Shown here: positions 15,039-25,935 of the stretch, piece by piece
Layout: each line of letters opens with the position of its first letter
Numbering within the stretch: the stretch's first letter is position 1
Origin: Halobacillus locisalis
GTDB lineage: Bacteria; Bacillota; Bacilli; Bacillales; Halobacillaceae
Direction of reading: 5' to 3'
Length of the DNA: 64,000 nt
Assembly: GCF_013694105.1 (NCBI RefSeq)
Contig: NZ_JACEFG010000001.1
Coordinates: forward strand, 62,001 to 126,000
Program-made: the position numbers and the translations under genes
Notes under the pieces: generated by a model
The model's database searches: none
What the model saw: only the letters and a program-made list of their open reading frames with translations
What the model was told of the DNA's origin: nothing

Positions 15039-18000
15039 ATGCCCTTTACTCACTTGCACATTCAAAGTGCCTATAGTCTGATGAAAAGCACCATAAAAAT
15101 AGACCCCTTAGTCCAGCAGGCAACCGAGTTCGGTTTTGACTCGCTTGCTTTAACGGATGAAGGGACCATGAGCGGTTCTGTCGCTTTTTATCAGGCTTGT
15201 ATCAAGCATGGGATCAAACCCATCATGGGGCTGAAATTGACCATACAGACGGATAGCGGAAAGTTCAATACACTTTTGTTCGCAGAGAATAATCAAGGAT
15301 ATCAGAACCTGATGAAACTTAGTTCCTGGGTTCAAACGCAATCGATTATCCCAGAACTCGACAAAGTATCCAACTATACCAACGGGTTGATCGCAGTGAT
15401 CATGACGAGTGATTCTCCTTGGGCTGATGATATTGCAAAAGGACAGTTAGAAGCTTTAGACAGGGAAATTCACCAATGGCAAGACGCTTTTTCTACTTCT
15501 TGTTTCTTTCTTAGTGTCCAAGATTTCGACTTGCACCAAGAGCTGCCTTTGCATAAGTTTTTAAAACCTTGGAGCGTGAAGAACGATGTTCCTGTCGTGG
15601 CCATCAGTGATGTGAGGTATATACATAAAGAGGATGCTGAAGCCTTTCATTGTTTGAGGGCTATAGAAGAAGGAAGCCAACTTCCTGAGGAGGCACTTGA
15701 CAATCATCGTTATTTAAAATCTGGAGAAGAGATGGAACGATTCTTTGATGATTGGTGGCCAGAAGCTGTTGAAGCTACTCAGGAGATTAAGGAACGCTGT
15801 CATGTAAGCATCGAGTTCGACCAACAATTGATTCCTTCTTACCCGACGCCAGAGGGCAAAACAGCAGATGAATTTCTGAAAGACCTTTGTTTCGATGCTT
15901 TGGACCGCCACTACAAGGATAATAGGGAAAGTGCCATCAACCGGTTGAATCATGAACTGCAAGTCATTCAGTCCATGAAGTTTAGCGATTACTTTCTCAT
16001 CGTATGGGACTTTATAGCCTATGCGAGGAACAAAGGGATACATGCTGGGCCAGGGCGTGGATCCGCTGCAGGGTCTATCGTCGCGTTTTTGCTGGATATC
16101 ACTCAAGTAGATCCGTTGGAATATGATTTGCTTTTTGAGCGATTTCTCAACCCTGAACGGATTAACATGCCAGATATCGATATTGACTTTCCTGATCACC
16201 GGAGAGACGAAGTCATCCAGTATGTCGCAGAAAAATATGGAAGACATCATGTAGCTCAAATTTGTACGTTCGGGACATTTGGTTCAAGAAGTGTCTTGAG
16301 AGATCTGTTCAAGGTGTTGGCTATTGATGAGAGTGATGCGACCTTCATTTTGAAACATATTCCGAAAACATCAAACGAGCCTCTTATTGAATTGATAAAA
16401 CAATCGGATGACTTAAAAGACTATATTAGGAATGCCTCGTATTTGAAGCGGTTGTTCCAAGTGGCGACTAAGCTGGAGGGGTTACCTCGCCATGTATCGA
16501 CGCACGCTGCAGGAGTGATCATCAGTGAGAAGCCTCTCGTTCAATATACAGCACTGATGAGTGGTCAAGGGCAAGCATACCTGACGCAATTGGCAATGGG
16601 AGATTTGGAGAAAATCGGTCTTTTAAAAGTCGATTTCTTAGGCTTAAGGAATTTGACTTTCATAGAGAAAATAGAGCAGAAAATTCAACGATTCGAGCAT
16701 CAAGGGTTCTCTGCATCCACCATTCCATTTGATGATGGACCCACGTTCCAATTATTGCAGGAAGGCAGGACCAATGGTGTCTTCCAGCTTGAGTCACAGG
16801 GCATGAAAAATGTATTAAAAAGGCTGAAGCCTTCTCATTTTGAAGACGTAGTGGCTGTCAATGCCTTGTATCGCCCTGGACCGATGGACTACATTCCTAC
16901 CTTTATCAGTCGGAAACACGGTAAGGAGAGCATTCAATATCCCCACCCTGATATCAAGCCGATCTTGCAACCTACTTTTGGGGTCCTGGTTTATCAAGAG
17001 CAAATCATGCAAGTAGCGCAAGCTGTAGCTGGATACACGCTCGGACAGGCAGATTTACTTCGGAGGGCCGTCAGTAAAAAACAGGCTCAAGTTCTTGAAG
17101 AGCAGAGGGTGGCATTCGTGCGTGGGTGTCTGCAACAAGGTTACACCGAAACCGTTGCCGACCAACTGTTTGACTGGATTGTGAAATTCTCTAATTACGG
17201 CTTTAACCGTAGCCATGCGGTGGCCTACAGTATCATTTCGTACAAGCTTGCTTTTATGAAAGCACATTACCCTACGTATTTCCTGTCAGAGCTTATGAAT
17301 GCTCAAATTGGAGACAAAGAGAAAGTGTCTTTGTATATAAGGGAAGCGCGAGATATGAACATTCCTGTTTTTGCTCCAAGTATTAATAAAAGTCTTATTG
17401 CAACCAAGGATGAGAATCAGTCCATCCGTGTAGGGTTGCTAGCTATCAAAGGTGTCGGTTATCAAGCGGCACAATTAATCATCGAGGAAAGAAAGAACGG
17501 CTATTACAGAGGACTGAATGATTTTTGTTTGCGTCTCGTTTCAAAGGTGATCAGTCGCTCTGTCATCGAGTCCCTCCTTCTAGCAGGCGCATTTGATGAA
17601 TTTGATGACAATCGCGCCAAGCTTCTCTCAAGCGTTGACCAAGCGCTTGAACAAGCGGAGTTATTCAAGGAATTTCAAGATCAACCTGAGCTTTTTGGTG
17701 ATGACTTTGACGTGGGGGAGACGGTTGAGATTGAACCGTTTCCTCAGCTGAAGAAGCTCTCATTAGAAAAGGAAGTACTGGGTACGTACTTATCAGAGCA
17801 CCCACTGAGCATCCACCGTCAAACATTCAATGAGCAAGGATACATGACCTTAGCACAAGTGGTGAAGCTGAAGCGTAAACAAGTCAAGGTGGCCGGAGTG
17901 ATTGAATCGATCAAAGAGATTCGAACGAAACGTGGGGAATCCATGGCTTTTGTCAACCTCAGTGATGAAGCAGGAGAATTAGATGGCGTTCTGTTTCCAG

Positions 18001-18362
18001 ATGCCTATCGAGATGTAAGGCCTTGGATAGAGGAACAACTCCTCGTTCTATTAACAGGAAAGGTGGAAGAGCGAAGGGACCGGGTACAACTCATTATCAA
18101 TAAGGTTGAGCGGTTTGAAGATACCTCAAATGAACAAGAGAAACCAGAGCGATTATTCATCAAAGTGGAAATCGCAAATGAGCGAGCTGCTGTCGAACGA
18201 ATTAAGAAACTGACTCAATATTTCCCGGGGAATACACCAATCGTCATTTTTCGGGCAGAAGACCGAAAAACCTATCAACTAGACTATCGCGTGAAGGTTT
18301 CTGAAGAATTCATGAGCAAGTTGAACGATCTATTCGGGCCTGAGTCCATTGCTCTCAGGTGA
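15039..18362 (+). CDS. dnaE: DNA polymerase III alpha subunit, DnaE type
   Basis: A 1107-residue DnaE replicative polymerase. In Firmicutes it works beside PolC and extends primers on the lagging strand. The N-terminal PHP domain begins HLHIQSAYS; the polymerase active site has GPGRGSAAGS (near residue 342) and the Asp motif PDIDIDFPD (near residue 378); a helix-hairpin-helix region (IKGVGYQAAQLI) and a C-terminal OB-fold domain follow. No proofreading exonuclease domain is inserted, which separates it from PolC. ATG 15039 has GAAGGTGA five bases before it; GTG 15030 is an alternative. It is divergent from ytrHI. Confidence 0.95.
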   Translation: MPFTHLHIQSAYSLMKSTIKIDPLVQQATEFGFDSLALTDEGTMSGSVAFYQACIKHGIKPIMGLKLTIQTDSGKFNTLLFAENNQGYQNLMKLSSWVQTQSIIPELDKVSNYTNGLIAVIMTSDSPWADDIAKGQLEALDREIHQWQDAFSTSCFFLSVQDFDLHQELPLHKFLKPWSVKNDVPVVAISDVRYIHKEDAEAFHCLRAIEEGSQLPEEALDNHRYLKSGEEMERFFDDWWPEAVEATQEIKERCHVSIEFDQQLIPSYPTPEGKTADEFLKDLCFDALDRHYKDNRESAINRLNHELQVIQSMKFSDYFLIVWDFIAYARNKGIHAGPGRGSAAGSIVAFLLDITQVDPLEYDLLFERFLNPERINMPDIDIDFPDHRRDEVIQYVAEKYGRHHVAQICTFGTFGSRSVLRDLFKVLAIDESDATFILKHIPKTSNEPLIELIKQSDDLKDYIRNASYLKRLFQVATKLEGLPRHVSTHAAGVIISEKPLVQYTALMSGQGQAYLTQLAMGDLEKIGLLKVDFLGLRNLTFIEKIEQKIQRFEHQGFSASTIPFDDGPTFQLLQEGRTNGVFQLESQGMKNVLKRLKPSHFEDVVAVNALYRPGPMDYIPTFISRKHGKESIQYPHPDIKPILQPTFGVLVYQEQIMQVAQAVAGYTLGQADLLRRAVSKKQAQVLEEQRVAFVRGCLQQGYTETVADQLFDWIVKFSNYGFNRSHAVAYSIISYKLAFMKAHYPTYFLSELMNAQIGDKEKVSLYIREARDMNIPVFAPSINKSLIATKDENQSIRVGLLAIKGVGYQAAQLIIEERKNGYYRGLNDFCLRLVSKVISRSVIESLLLAGAFDEFDDNRAKLLSSVDQALEQAELFKEFQDQPELFGDDFDVGETVEIEPFPQLKKLSLEKEVLGTYLSEHPLSIHRQTFNEQGYMTLAQVVKLKRKQVKVAGVIESIKEIRTKRGESMAFVNLSDEAGELDGVLFPDAYRDVRPWIEEQLLVLLTGKVEERRDRVQLIINKVERFEDTSNEQEKPERLFIKVEIANERAAVERIKKLTQYFPGNTPIVIFRAEDRKTYQLDYRVKVSEEFMSKLNDLFGPESIALR

Positions 18363-18400
18363 CGATGGATCGTGGAACTCAGTCCAGCGTTTTGTTATTC

Positions 18401-18428
18401 TTTACAGGTGAAAACCATCTGTTATAAT
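18401..18428 (+). promoter_or_regulatory. Sigma-A promoter of the malic enzyme gene
   Basis: TTTACA, 16-base spacer, TATAAT, 72 bases ahead of the GTG start. Confidence 0.7.
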
Positions 18429-18440
18429 AAAGAGGTTGAC

Positions 18441-18455
18441 GGTGGTCAGACCACC
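18441..18455. promoter_or_regulatory. Candidate FadR/GntR-type operator
   Basis: A perfect palindrome GGTGGTC-A-GACCACC lies 12 bases downstream of the -10, around or just after the expected transcript start. Its core TGGTCAGACCA is the form used by FadR-subfamily GntR regulators. Such a regulator is encoded right after this gene (19825-20418). Confidence 0.6.
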
Positions 18456-18499
18456 TAAGTTCGGTATATAACATATATGTCTAAAAGGAGCGTGTCGTC

Positions 18500-19738
18500 G
18501 TGTCTAACTTGCGAGATGAAGCACTGCACATACACAGAGTCAATAAAGGAAAATTGGAAACTCATTCTAAGGTACCCATCCGTAATGCAAAAGATTTGAG
18601 TCTTGCATATTCACCAGGGGTCGCTGAACCTTGTAAAGAGATTTATGACCATAAAGAAACCGTCTATGACTACACGATGAAAGGTAATATGGTTGCTGTC
18701 GTGAGTGATGGAACAGCTGTCCTTGGTCTAGGGAACATCGGACCTGAAGCTGCTCTGCCTGTTATGGAAGGAAAAGCGGCGCTATTTAAGAGTTTTGCAG
18801 GAGTCGATGCGTTTCCGATCTGCCTGAATACAAATGATATCGATGAAATCGTACAGACAGTTAAATTGATGGAGCCTACCTTTGGTGGTGTAAACCTCGA
18901 GGATATTGCTGCACCGAATTGCTTCATCATTGAAGACCGCTTGAAGAAAGAGACGAACATCCCTATTTTCCATGATGACCAACATGGAACGGCCATCGTT
19001 ACGGTAGCTGGTCTGATGAACGCTCTGAAAATCACTGGTAAGTCATTCTCAGATATTAAAGTCGTTGCCAACGGCGCGGGTGCTGCAGGTATTGCGATTA
19101 TTAAACTGTTGTATCATTTTGGCGTCCGGGACATCATTATGTGTGATTCTAAAGGGGCTATCTTTGAAGGTCGAGACTACGGTATGAACGACGTAAAAGA
19201 TGAAATTGCTAAGATAACGAATAAAGACCGGGTGGAAGGTAAACTGGAAGAAGTCATGGAAGGTGCTGATGTTTTCGTCGGTGTTTCTGTGGGTGGTTTG
19301 CTATCGAAGGAAACGGTACAGAAAATGAACGATGACTCGATCATCTTCGCTATGGCTAATCCTGAACCAGAAATCATGCCTGAAGATGCAAAAGAAGCAG
19401 GAGCTCGTGTGATTGGGACAGGTCGTTCGGACTTCCCTAACCAGGTCAACAATGTTCTGGCGTTCCCTGGAATCTTCAGAGGTGCGTTGGATGTACGTGC
19501 GACCCGCATTAATGAAAAAATGAAGATTGCCGCAGCTGAAGCCATTGCTTCTCTTGTCAGTGACGAAGAGCTGAGTGAGGATTATGTCATCCCTGCACCA
19601 TTCGACCCTCGTGTTGCTCCTGCTGTTGCAGCAAGTGTAGCCAAGGCAGCCATGGAATCTGGTGTTGCACGTCACCATGTGGATCCCGAAGAAGTCGCTG
19701 AGAAGACGAGACAAATGACTATGATAGATGAAGAGTAA
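18500..19738 (+). CDS. ytsJ: NAD(P)-dependent malic enzyme
   Basis: A 412-residue malic enzyme, oxidatively decarboxylating malate to pyruvate with reduction of NAD(P). B. subtilis YtsJ, in the same place after dnaE, is NADP-preferring and the main malic enzyme on malate. Visible motifs include YSPGVAEPC near the N-terminus, FHDDQHGTAIVT (near residue 160) and the nucleotide-binding GAGAAGIAI loop (near residue 192). GTG 18500 follows AAAAGGAG. It supplies pyruvate and NADPH to the nearby acetyl-CoA carboxylase step, and is probably controlled through the palindrome in its leader. Confidence 0.92.
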   Translation: MSNLRDEALHIHRVNKGKLETHSKVPIRNAKDLSLAYSPGVAEPCKEIYDHKETVYDYTMKGNMVAVVSDGTAVLGLGNIGPEAALPVMEGKAALFKSFAGVDAFPICLNTNDIDEIVQTVKLMEPTFGGVNLEDIAAPNCFIIEDRLKKETNIPIFHDDQHGTAIVTVAGLMNALKITGKSFSDIKVVANGAGAAGIAIIKLLYHFGVRDIIMCDSKGAIFEGRDYGMNDVKDEIAKITNKDRVEGKLEEVMEGADVFVGVSVGGLLSKETVQKMNDDSIIFAMANPEPEIMPEDAKEAGARVIGTGRSDFPNQVNNVLAFPGIFRGALDVRATRINEKMKIAAAEAIASLVSDEELSEDYVIPAPFDPRVAPAVAASVAKAAMESGVARHHVDPEEVAEKTRQMTMIDEE

Positions 19739-19824
19739 AGATTCGGAGTGTCTTGGAGGAAGTTGTTGTTCTTTCTCCTTACATAGTTTTCTTGGCTTGA
19801 TATGAAAAGAGGTGTTCAAGTTTC

Positions 19825-20418
19825 GTGACCCGTTCTCAAAATGGAAAGGTATACGAGGGTGTATTGAGTCAGTTGCAATCATATATTGAGAGAAACCACC
19901 TGAAACCGGGTGACAAACTCCCATCTGAAAGGGAATTAAGCGAACAACTTCAAGTTGGGAGGTCATCGATCCGCGAGGCGTTTCGTGCAATGGAGTTGTT
20001 AGGGTTGATCGAAACAAGGCGTGGAGAAGGAACGTTCATGAGAGCGTACCGACCCTATCATATGGTAGAACTTCTCTCAAATTTCCTTCTCAATGAATCA
20101 AGAACTAGAGAGGAACTTGTCACCGCCAAGCAAATGCTTGAAAAAGAAGTGCTTACTTTGCTAGTTGGAAAGCTGAGTGACGATCAATTAAAAGAAGTGG
20201 ACCGCATTTGTACGGAACATGAGGGAAAAGAGCGACACCAGTTGCTGTTTCACTATTTGTTCGAGCAATGTGACCAACACCTTCTGCTTTCTATGTGGCA
20301 GTTCATATCTGGCTTTACTAATACGGTACACACGATAGAATATGAGTCTGCATGGTATCGATCGGTTCAGAGTGTTTTAGAGTCTGGAGACCGTGTAGAT
20401 GTACTGTCAATCTTTTAA
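19825..20418 (+). CDS. GntR family transcriptional regulator, FadR-like
   Basis: A 197-residue regulator. The N-terminal winged helix (residues about 10-75) has the GntR signature GDKLPSERELSEQLQVGRSS and RRGEGTFM. The rest is helical and resembles a shortened FCD effector domain, with few clear metal-binding His. GTG 19825 follows AGAGGTG. It lies between ytsJ and accD, so it may control malic enzyme, carboxylase or both; the operator-like palindrome upstream of ytsJ supports the first. B. subtilis has no counterpart at this position as far as I recall. The effector is unknown. Confidence 0.85.
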   Translation: MTRSQNGKVYEGVLSQLQSYIERNHLKPGDKLPSERELSEQLQVGRSSIREAFRAMELLGLIETRRGEGTFMRAYRPYHMVELLSNFLLNESRTREELVTAKQMLEKEVLTLLVGKLSDDQLKEVDRICTEHEGKERHQLLFHYLFEQCDQHLLLSMWQFISGFTNTVHTIEYESAWYRSVQSVLESGDRVDVLSIF

Positions 20419-20436
20419 ATGCAATCAAATCTTAGT

Positions 20437-20455
20437 TGTCGAAGACTTTTCGACA
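20437..20455. promoter_or_regulatory. Inverted repeat upstream of accD
   Basis: TGTCGAA-GACTT-TTCGACA, a perfect 7-bp inverted repeat about 75 bases before the accD start. It has no T-run, so it looks more like a protein site than a terminator. The binding protein is unknown. Confidence 0.35.
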
Positions 20456-20530
20456 CGAACAGTGAGATTACGTAACGACCTTAATGTATATTGAATGGAA
20501 GGAAAGCTTTGTCCCAAAGGAGGAATCACC

Positions 20531-21391
20531 TTGCTAAGAGATTTTTTCAGCAAGAAAAAACGATATGCATCCATTCCCAGACAAGAAGCAAAGAAGGATG
20601 TACCCGAAGGGCTCATGCAAAAATGCCCGAACTGCCAAAAGATCTTCTACCGAAAAGAATTACAACGAAATATGAATGTTTGCCCACATTGTGATCATCA
20701 TCATCGCCTAACAGCTTATGAACGAGTGCAGCATTTATTTGATGAGGATACCTTCGAAGAATGGGACAAGCACATGATATCAAACAACCCTCTTCAATTC
20801 CCTGAGTATGAGGAGAAACTTGAAAAAGACCGTATGAAATCAGATTTGAATGAAGCGGTCGTGACAGGGAAAGCGAAATTAGAAGGGATGGAAGCTGCTG
20901 TAGCGATTATGGATGCCCGATTCCGTATGGGAAGTATGGGGTCTGTAGTTGGAGAGAAAATTACGAACGCCATCGAAAACGCGAGAAAAGCCGGCATTCC
21001 ATTCATCATCTTCACTGCTTCCGGTGGTGCTCGAATGCAGGAAGGTGTATTGAGCTTGATGCAAATGGGCAAAACGTCCGTTGCCCTTCAAAGACTGCAT
21101 GCGGATGGTGGACTGTTCATCTCTGTTATGACCCATCCTACGACTGGCGGCGTATCTGCAAGCTTCGCTTCTCTCGGTGACTACAATTTTGCTGAGCCAG
21201 GGGCGCTGATCGGTTTTGCTGGGAGGCGCATCATTGAACAGACAATTCGAGAGAAGCTCCCTGATGATTTCCAAACAGCAGAATTTCTTTTAGAACATGG
21301 TCAGTTGGATAAAGTTGTCCATCGTCATGATTTAAGAGACACCCTAAACACCGTGTTGGATATCCATGTTCCAGGAGGTGAGAAAGCGTGA
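20531..21391 (+). CDS. accD: Acetyl-CoA carboxylase carboxyltransferase beta subunit
   Basis: A 286-residue AccD, which with AccA moves the carboxyl group from carboxybiotin to acetyl-CoA, the first step of fatty acid synthesis. An N-terminal zinc ribbon (CPNC ... CPHC, residues about 32-55) precedes the crotonase-fold domain with [12 protein letters not shown] and [17 protein letters not shown] motifs. The start is TTG 20531 behind AAAGGAGG and gives [12 protein letters not shown], as in other Bacillus AccD; the upstream ATG 20495 has no such support. It overlaps accA by four bases. Confidence 0.94.
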   Translation: MLRDFFSKKKRYASIPRQEAKKDVPEGLMQKCPNCQKIFYRKELQRNMNVCPHCDHHHRLTAYERVQHLFDEDTFEEWDKHMISNNPLQFPEYEEKLEKDRMKSDLNEAVVTGKAKLEGMEAAVAIMDARFRMGSMGSVVGEKITNAIENARKAGIPFIIFTASGGARMQEGVLSLMQMGKTSVALQRLHADGGLFISVMTHPTTGGVSASFASLGDYNFAEPGALIGFAGRRIIEQTIREKLPDDFQTAEFLLEHGQLDKVVHRHDLRDTLNTVLDIHVPGGEKA

Positions 21392-22350
21392 AGCATGTAT
21401 TAGAATTTGAGAAACCTGTGATCGAGTTACGTGACAAGATCGATGAGCTTAAGCGACTTACAGAGAATAGCGAAATGGACTTGAGTGATGAAATCGTCAA
21501 ACTTGAAAAACGTCTGGAAAACTTGGAAACAGATGTCTATGATCGAATGCAGCCTTGGGATCGCGTTCAGATGGCACGTCATCCGGAACGACCTACGACG
21601 CTTGATTATATTGAACATCTATTCTCTGGTTTTTTAGAGCTTCATGGCGACCGTCTTTATGGGGATGATGAAGCGATCGTATCGGGGATAGCTAAATACA
21701 AAGGTAAACCTGTGACGGTCATTGGTCATCAAAGAGGTAAAGATACAAAAGAAAATATTCGGCGGAACTTTGGTATGCCACACCCTGAGGGCTACCGAAA
21801 GGCATTACGTCTGATGAAGCAGGCAGAAAAATTCAATAGGCCTATTATTACGTTCATTGACACAAAAGGGGCATACCCTGGTAAAGCAGCCGAAGAACGT
21901 GGGCAAAGTGAAGCCATTGCCAGGAATCTTCTGGAGATGGGTGGCATCACCGTCCCGATTATATGTGTTGTAATTGGAGAGGGTGGTAGTGGAGGTGCCT
22001 TAGGTCTCGGTATCGGTGATCGGATCTTTATGCTTGAGAACTCCACCTATTCCGTTATCTCCCCAGAAGGTGCCGCATCTATTCTTTGGAAGGATTCAGC
22101 TTATGCGCAAAAGGCCGCAGAGTCCATGAAAATCACGTCTTATGACCTTGAGCGTTTAGGAATTGTCGATTCAGTGATTCCGGAAATCCGTGGAGGTGCT
22201 CATCGAGACATTGCCGCCCAAGCGAATCACATTGATGAAGTGATTTCTAATGCTCTTGAAGAGCTATTAGCGCTTGATGAATCCCAATTATTAGAAGGTA
22301 GATTCAATAAATATAAAAATATTGGCGAATATACGCATCTTGATTTATAA
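21388..22350 (+). CDS. accA: Acetyl-CoA carboxylase carboxyltransferase alpha subunit
   Basis: A 320-residue AccA, partner of AccD. A helical N-terminal part (to about residue 60) is followed by the crotonase-fold domain with the [16 protein letters not shown] and [15 protein letters not shown] motifs. Its GTG start overlaps the accD stop, which implies translational coupling and equal amounts of both subunits. BCCP (accB) and biotin carboxylase (accC) are not in the window. A terminator follows. Confidence 0.95.
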   Translation: MKHVLEFEKPVIELRDKIDELKRLTENSEMDLSDEIVKLEKRLENLETDVYDRMQPWDRVQMARHPERPTTLDYIEHLFSGFLELHGDRLYGDDEAIVSGIAKYKGKPVTVIGHQRGKDTKENIRRNFGMPHPEGYRKALRLMKQAEKFNRPIITFIDTKGAYPGKAAEERGQSEAIARNLLEMGGITVPIICVVIGEGGSGGALGLGIGDRIFMLENSTYSVISPEGAASILWKDSAYAQKAAESMKITSYDLERLGIVDSVIPEIRGGAHRDIAAQANHIDEVISNALEELLALDESQLLEGRFNKYKNIGEYTHLDL

Positions 22351-22391
22351 TATAAAACGGTTGAAAAAATAAATAGTTCCCATCTAACGTC

Positions 22392-22421
22392 AAAAAGTCG
22401 CACATTCTGGTGCGACTTTTC
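22392..22421 (+). terminator. Terminator of accDA
   Basis: AAAAGTCGCAC / GTGCGACTTTT stem with a 6-base loop. Confidence 0.85.
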
Positions 22422-22430
22422 GCATCTTGA

Positions 22431-23552
<1,122 letters not shown>

Positions 23553-23585
23553 ATTGTAAGTGGTATTTAGAGGAGGAGAATAAGA

Positions 23586-25349
23586 ATGTTTAGAAAAACA
23601 AAAATTGTTAGTACGATCGGTCCTGCATCAGAGTCCGTCGAAAAACTAACTGAGCTTATGACGGCTGGAATGAATGTAGCTCGCTTGAACTTTTCTCACG
23701 GAGATTTTGAAGAGCACGGAGCGAGAATCAAAAATATTCGCGAAGCAGCGGCCGCTACTGGTAAAACCGTTGCGATTTTGCTAGATACAAAAGGGCCTGA
23801 AATTCGTACAGGAACGCTTAAAGAAGGCGAAGTGTATTTGGAAAAAGGTTCGACTGCTTATGTAAGCATGGAAGATATCGAAGGCGATGCAGAGCGTTTC
23901 TCTGTAACGTATCCAGGACTGATTAATGACGTGCACCCTGGTTCCAAAATTCTTCTTGATGATGGTCTTGTGGAATTGCAAGTCGAAGAAGTGGACAAGG
24001 ACAACAATGAAATCAAAACGACTGTTTTGAACAATGGTCCTCTGAAAAACAAAAAGGGCGTAAACGTTCCGAATGTCAGTGTCAACCTTCCGGGAATTAC
24101 AGAAAAGGATGCGAAGGACATTGAATTCGGAATCGAGCAAGGTGTTGATTTCATAGCTGCATCCTTTGTTCGCCGTGCTTCTGACGTACTAGAAATCAAA
24201 GAGTTACTCGAAAAACACGACGCTCTAGACATTCAAATCATTCCGAAGATCGAGAACCAAGAAGGTGTCGACAATATCGATGAAATCCTTGAGGTTAGTG
24301 ATGGTCTTATGGTTGCACGTGGTGACCTAGGTGTAGAAATCCCTGCAGAAGATGTACCCCTAGTGCAAAAGGATCTAATCGCGAAGTGTAATAAAGCAGG
24401 TAAACCTGTCATTACGGCTACACAAATGTTAGATTCTATGCAACGCAACCCACGCCCTACGCGTGCGGAAGCTTCTGACGTTGCCAATGCAATCTTTGAC
24501 GGAACGGATGCCATTATGCTTTCAGGTGAAACAGCTGCGGGTGATTATCCGGTGGAGGCTGTTCAGACGATGGCGAACATCGCAAGCAAAACAGAAACGG
24601 GTCTAAATCATAAAGCGATTCTAGATGTGCGTTCTAAGCATAGCTATATGACCATTACAGATGCGATTAGCCAATCGGTTACGCATACGGCGATCAACTT
24701 AGATGTGAATGCCATTGTTACACCAACAGAAAGTGGACATACAGCACGTATGATTTCGAAGTATCGTCCAAAAGCCCCGATCGTAGCGATCACGTCTAGT
24801 GAGAAAGTGAACCGCAAGTTGTCACTTGTTTGGGGCGTCTATGCTATGATGGGACCACGCGCACACTCTACAGATGAAATGCTTGATGTCGCTGTAGAAC
24901 AAAGTCTTTCTTCTGGTTTGGTAACTCGCGGTGACCGTGTCATCATCACAGCTGGTGTACCGGTAGGAGAGAGCGGAACTACGAACTTGATGAAGGTTCA
25001 TGTCATCGGAGACGTTCTTTTGAAAGGTCAAGGAGTTGGCCAGAAGAGTGCATATGGCCGTGCGGTCGTTGCTGAAAATGGCGAAGATGCGATCCGTCGT
25101 GTTGAAGACGGAGATATCTTGATTACAAATAGCACAGATCGTGACATGATGCCAGCTATCGAAAAAGCTTCTGCACTAGTAACAGTTGAAGGTGGACTTA
25201 CTTCACACGCAGCTGTTGTAGGGTTGAGTTTGGGAATCCCAGTCATTGTCGGTGTCAAAGATGCACTTGACGTTATTCAGGATGGCTCTGAATTGACGGT
25301 GGATAGCTCACGTGGAGATATCTACGAAGGCAATGCTAGCGTCATTTAA
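23586..25349 (+). CDS. pyk: Pyruvate kinase with C-terminal PEP-utilising-type domain
   Basis: A 587-residue pyruvate kinase, making pyruvate and ATP from phosphoenolpyruvate. Core motifs are [21 protein letters not shown], the active-site segment [12 protein letters not shown] and ATQMLDSM. Beyond residue about 475 is an extra domain with [11 protein letters not shown], related to the phosphohistidine domain of PEP-utilising enzymes but lacking a clear catalytic His-Thr pair context; this extension is normal in Bacillus. It is likely co-transcribed with pfkA. A terminator follows. Confidence 0.96.
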   Translation: MFRKTKIVSTIGPASESVEKLTELMTAGMNVARLNFSHGDFEEHGARIKNIREAAAATGKTVAILLDTKGPEIRTGTLKEGEVYLEKGSTAYVSMEDIEGDAERFSVTYPGLINDVHPGSKILLDDGLVELQVEEVDKDNNEIKTTVLNNGPLKNKKGVNVPNVSVNLPGITEKDAKDIEFGIEQGVDFIAASFVRRASDVLEIKELLEKHDALDIQIIPKIENQEGVDNIDEILEVSDGLMVARGDLGVEIPAEDVPLVQKDLIAKCNKAGKPVITATQMLDSMQRNPRPTRAEASDVANAIFDGTDAIMLSGETAAGDYPVEAVQTMANIASKTETGLNHKAILDVRSKHSYMTITDAISQSVTHTAINLDVNAIVTPTESGHTARMISKYRPKAPIVAITSSEKVNRKLSLVWGVYAMMGPRAHSTDEMLDVAVEQSLSSGLVTRGDRVIITAGVPVGESGTTNLMKVHVIGDVLLKGQGVGQKSAYGRAVVAENGEDAIRRVEDGDILITNSTDRDMMPAIEKASALVTVEGGLTSHAAVVGLSLGIPVIVGVKDALDVIQDGSELTVDSSRGDIYEGNASVI

Positions 25350-25359
25350 TCGATATTTT

Positions 25360-25391
25360 AAGCGGAGAGGGTTACCTTCTCCGCTTTTTTC
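25360..25391 (+). terminator. Terminator of pfkA-pyk
   Basis: AAGCGGAGA / TCTCCGCTT-type stem, then six T. Confidence 0.85.
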
Positions 25392-25442
25392 TATACCATT
25401 TAACGTTCAGAGCTGTTTTCGGTAAAGAGCACCCTATTATTC

Positions 25443-25471
25443 TTTATGATCTTATCATCAAAGGTTATAAT
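25443..25471 (+). promoter_or_regulatory. Candidate promoter of fxsA
   Basis: TATAAT at 25466-25471 with TTTATG 17 bases upstream; the -35 is weak. Confidence 0.4.
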
Positions 25472-25500
25472 AGAGGAAAGGTAAAGGAAAGGACGATGCT

Positions 25501-25893
25501 ATGTTTCGCTGGTTGTTACTCTTTATATTAATCGTACCAGCACTTGAAATCGGTGTACTCATTTGGGCTGGAAATTGGATGGGTCCCTGGTGGGTTATTC
25601 TATTGATCATTTTGACTGGTGTTATCGGGGCTTGGTTAGCAAAGCAACAAGGGCTTGAGACGATCCGAAATGTTCAAAACTCGATGTCGACCGGACAAAT
25701 GCCTCAAGATGCCTTATTGGATGGCGCTTGTATTCTAGTAGGTGGTGCCGTATTGTTGACCCCTGGTTTTATTACAGATGCCATTGGGTTCTTACTGCTT
25801 ATGCCACCAACCCGCGCACCAATTAAACGGGTTTTAAGAAAAGTCATCACTCGAATGATAGACAAAGGTTCTGTCACCATTTATAGAAGATAA
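25501..25893 (+). CDS. fxsA: FxsA family membrane protein
   Basis: A 130-residue protein with about three to four membrane segments (residues 3-20, 27-45, 75-100). The motifs LIVPALEIGVLIWAG, QQGLETIRN and GGAVLLTPGFITD-x-IG are typical of FxsA, named for its effect on F-plasmid exclusion of phage T7 in E. coli. Its native role is unknown. The tail is basic and cytoplasmic. In the B. subtilis region fxsA sits between pyk and ytvI in the same way. Confidence 0.88.
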   Translation: MFRWLLLFILIVPALEIGVLIWAGNWMGPWWVILLIILTGVIGAWLAKQQGLETIRNVQNSMSTGQMPQDALLDGACILVGGAVLLTPGFITDAIGFLLLMPPTRAPIKRVLRKVITRMIDKGSVTIYRR

Positions 25894-25900
25894 ACCCCAT

Positions 25901-25935
25901 TAGCCGTCCACCATTAAGGTGGATGGCTATTTTTG
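25901..25935. terminator. Terminator shared by fxsA and ytvI
   Basis: A 12-bp stem TAGCCGTCCACC / GGTGGATGGCTA (one G-T pair), 5-base loop, then T-run. It overlaps the 3' end of the convergent ytvI gene. Confidence 0.8.
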
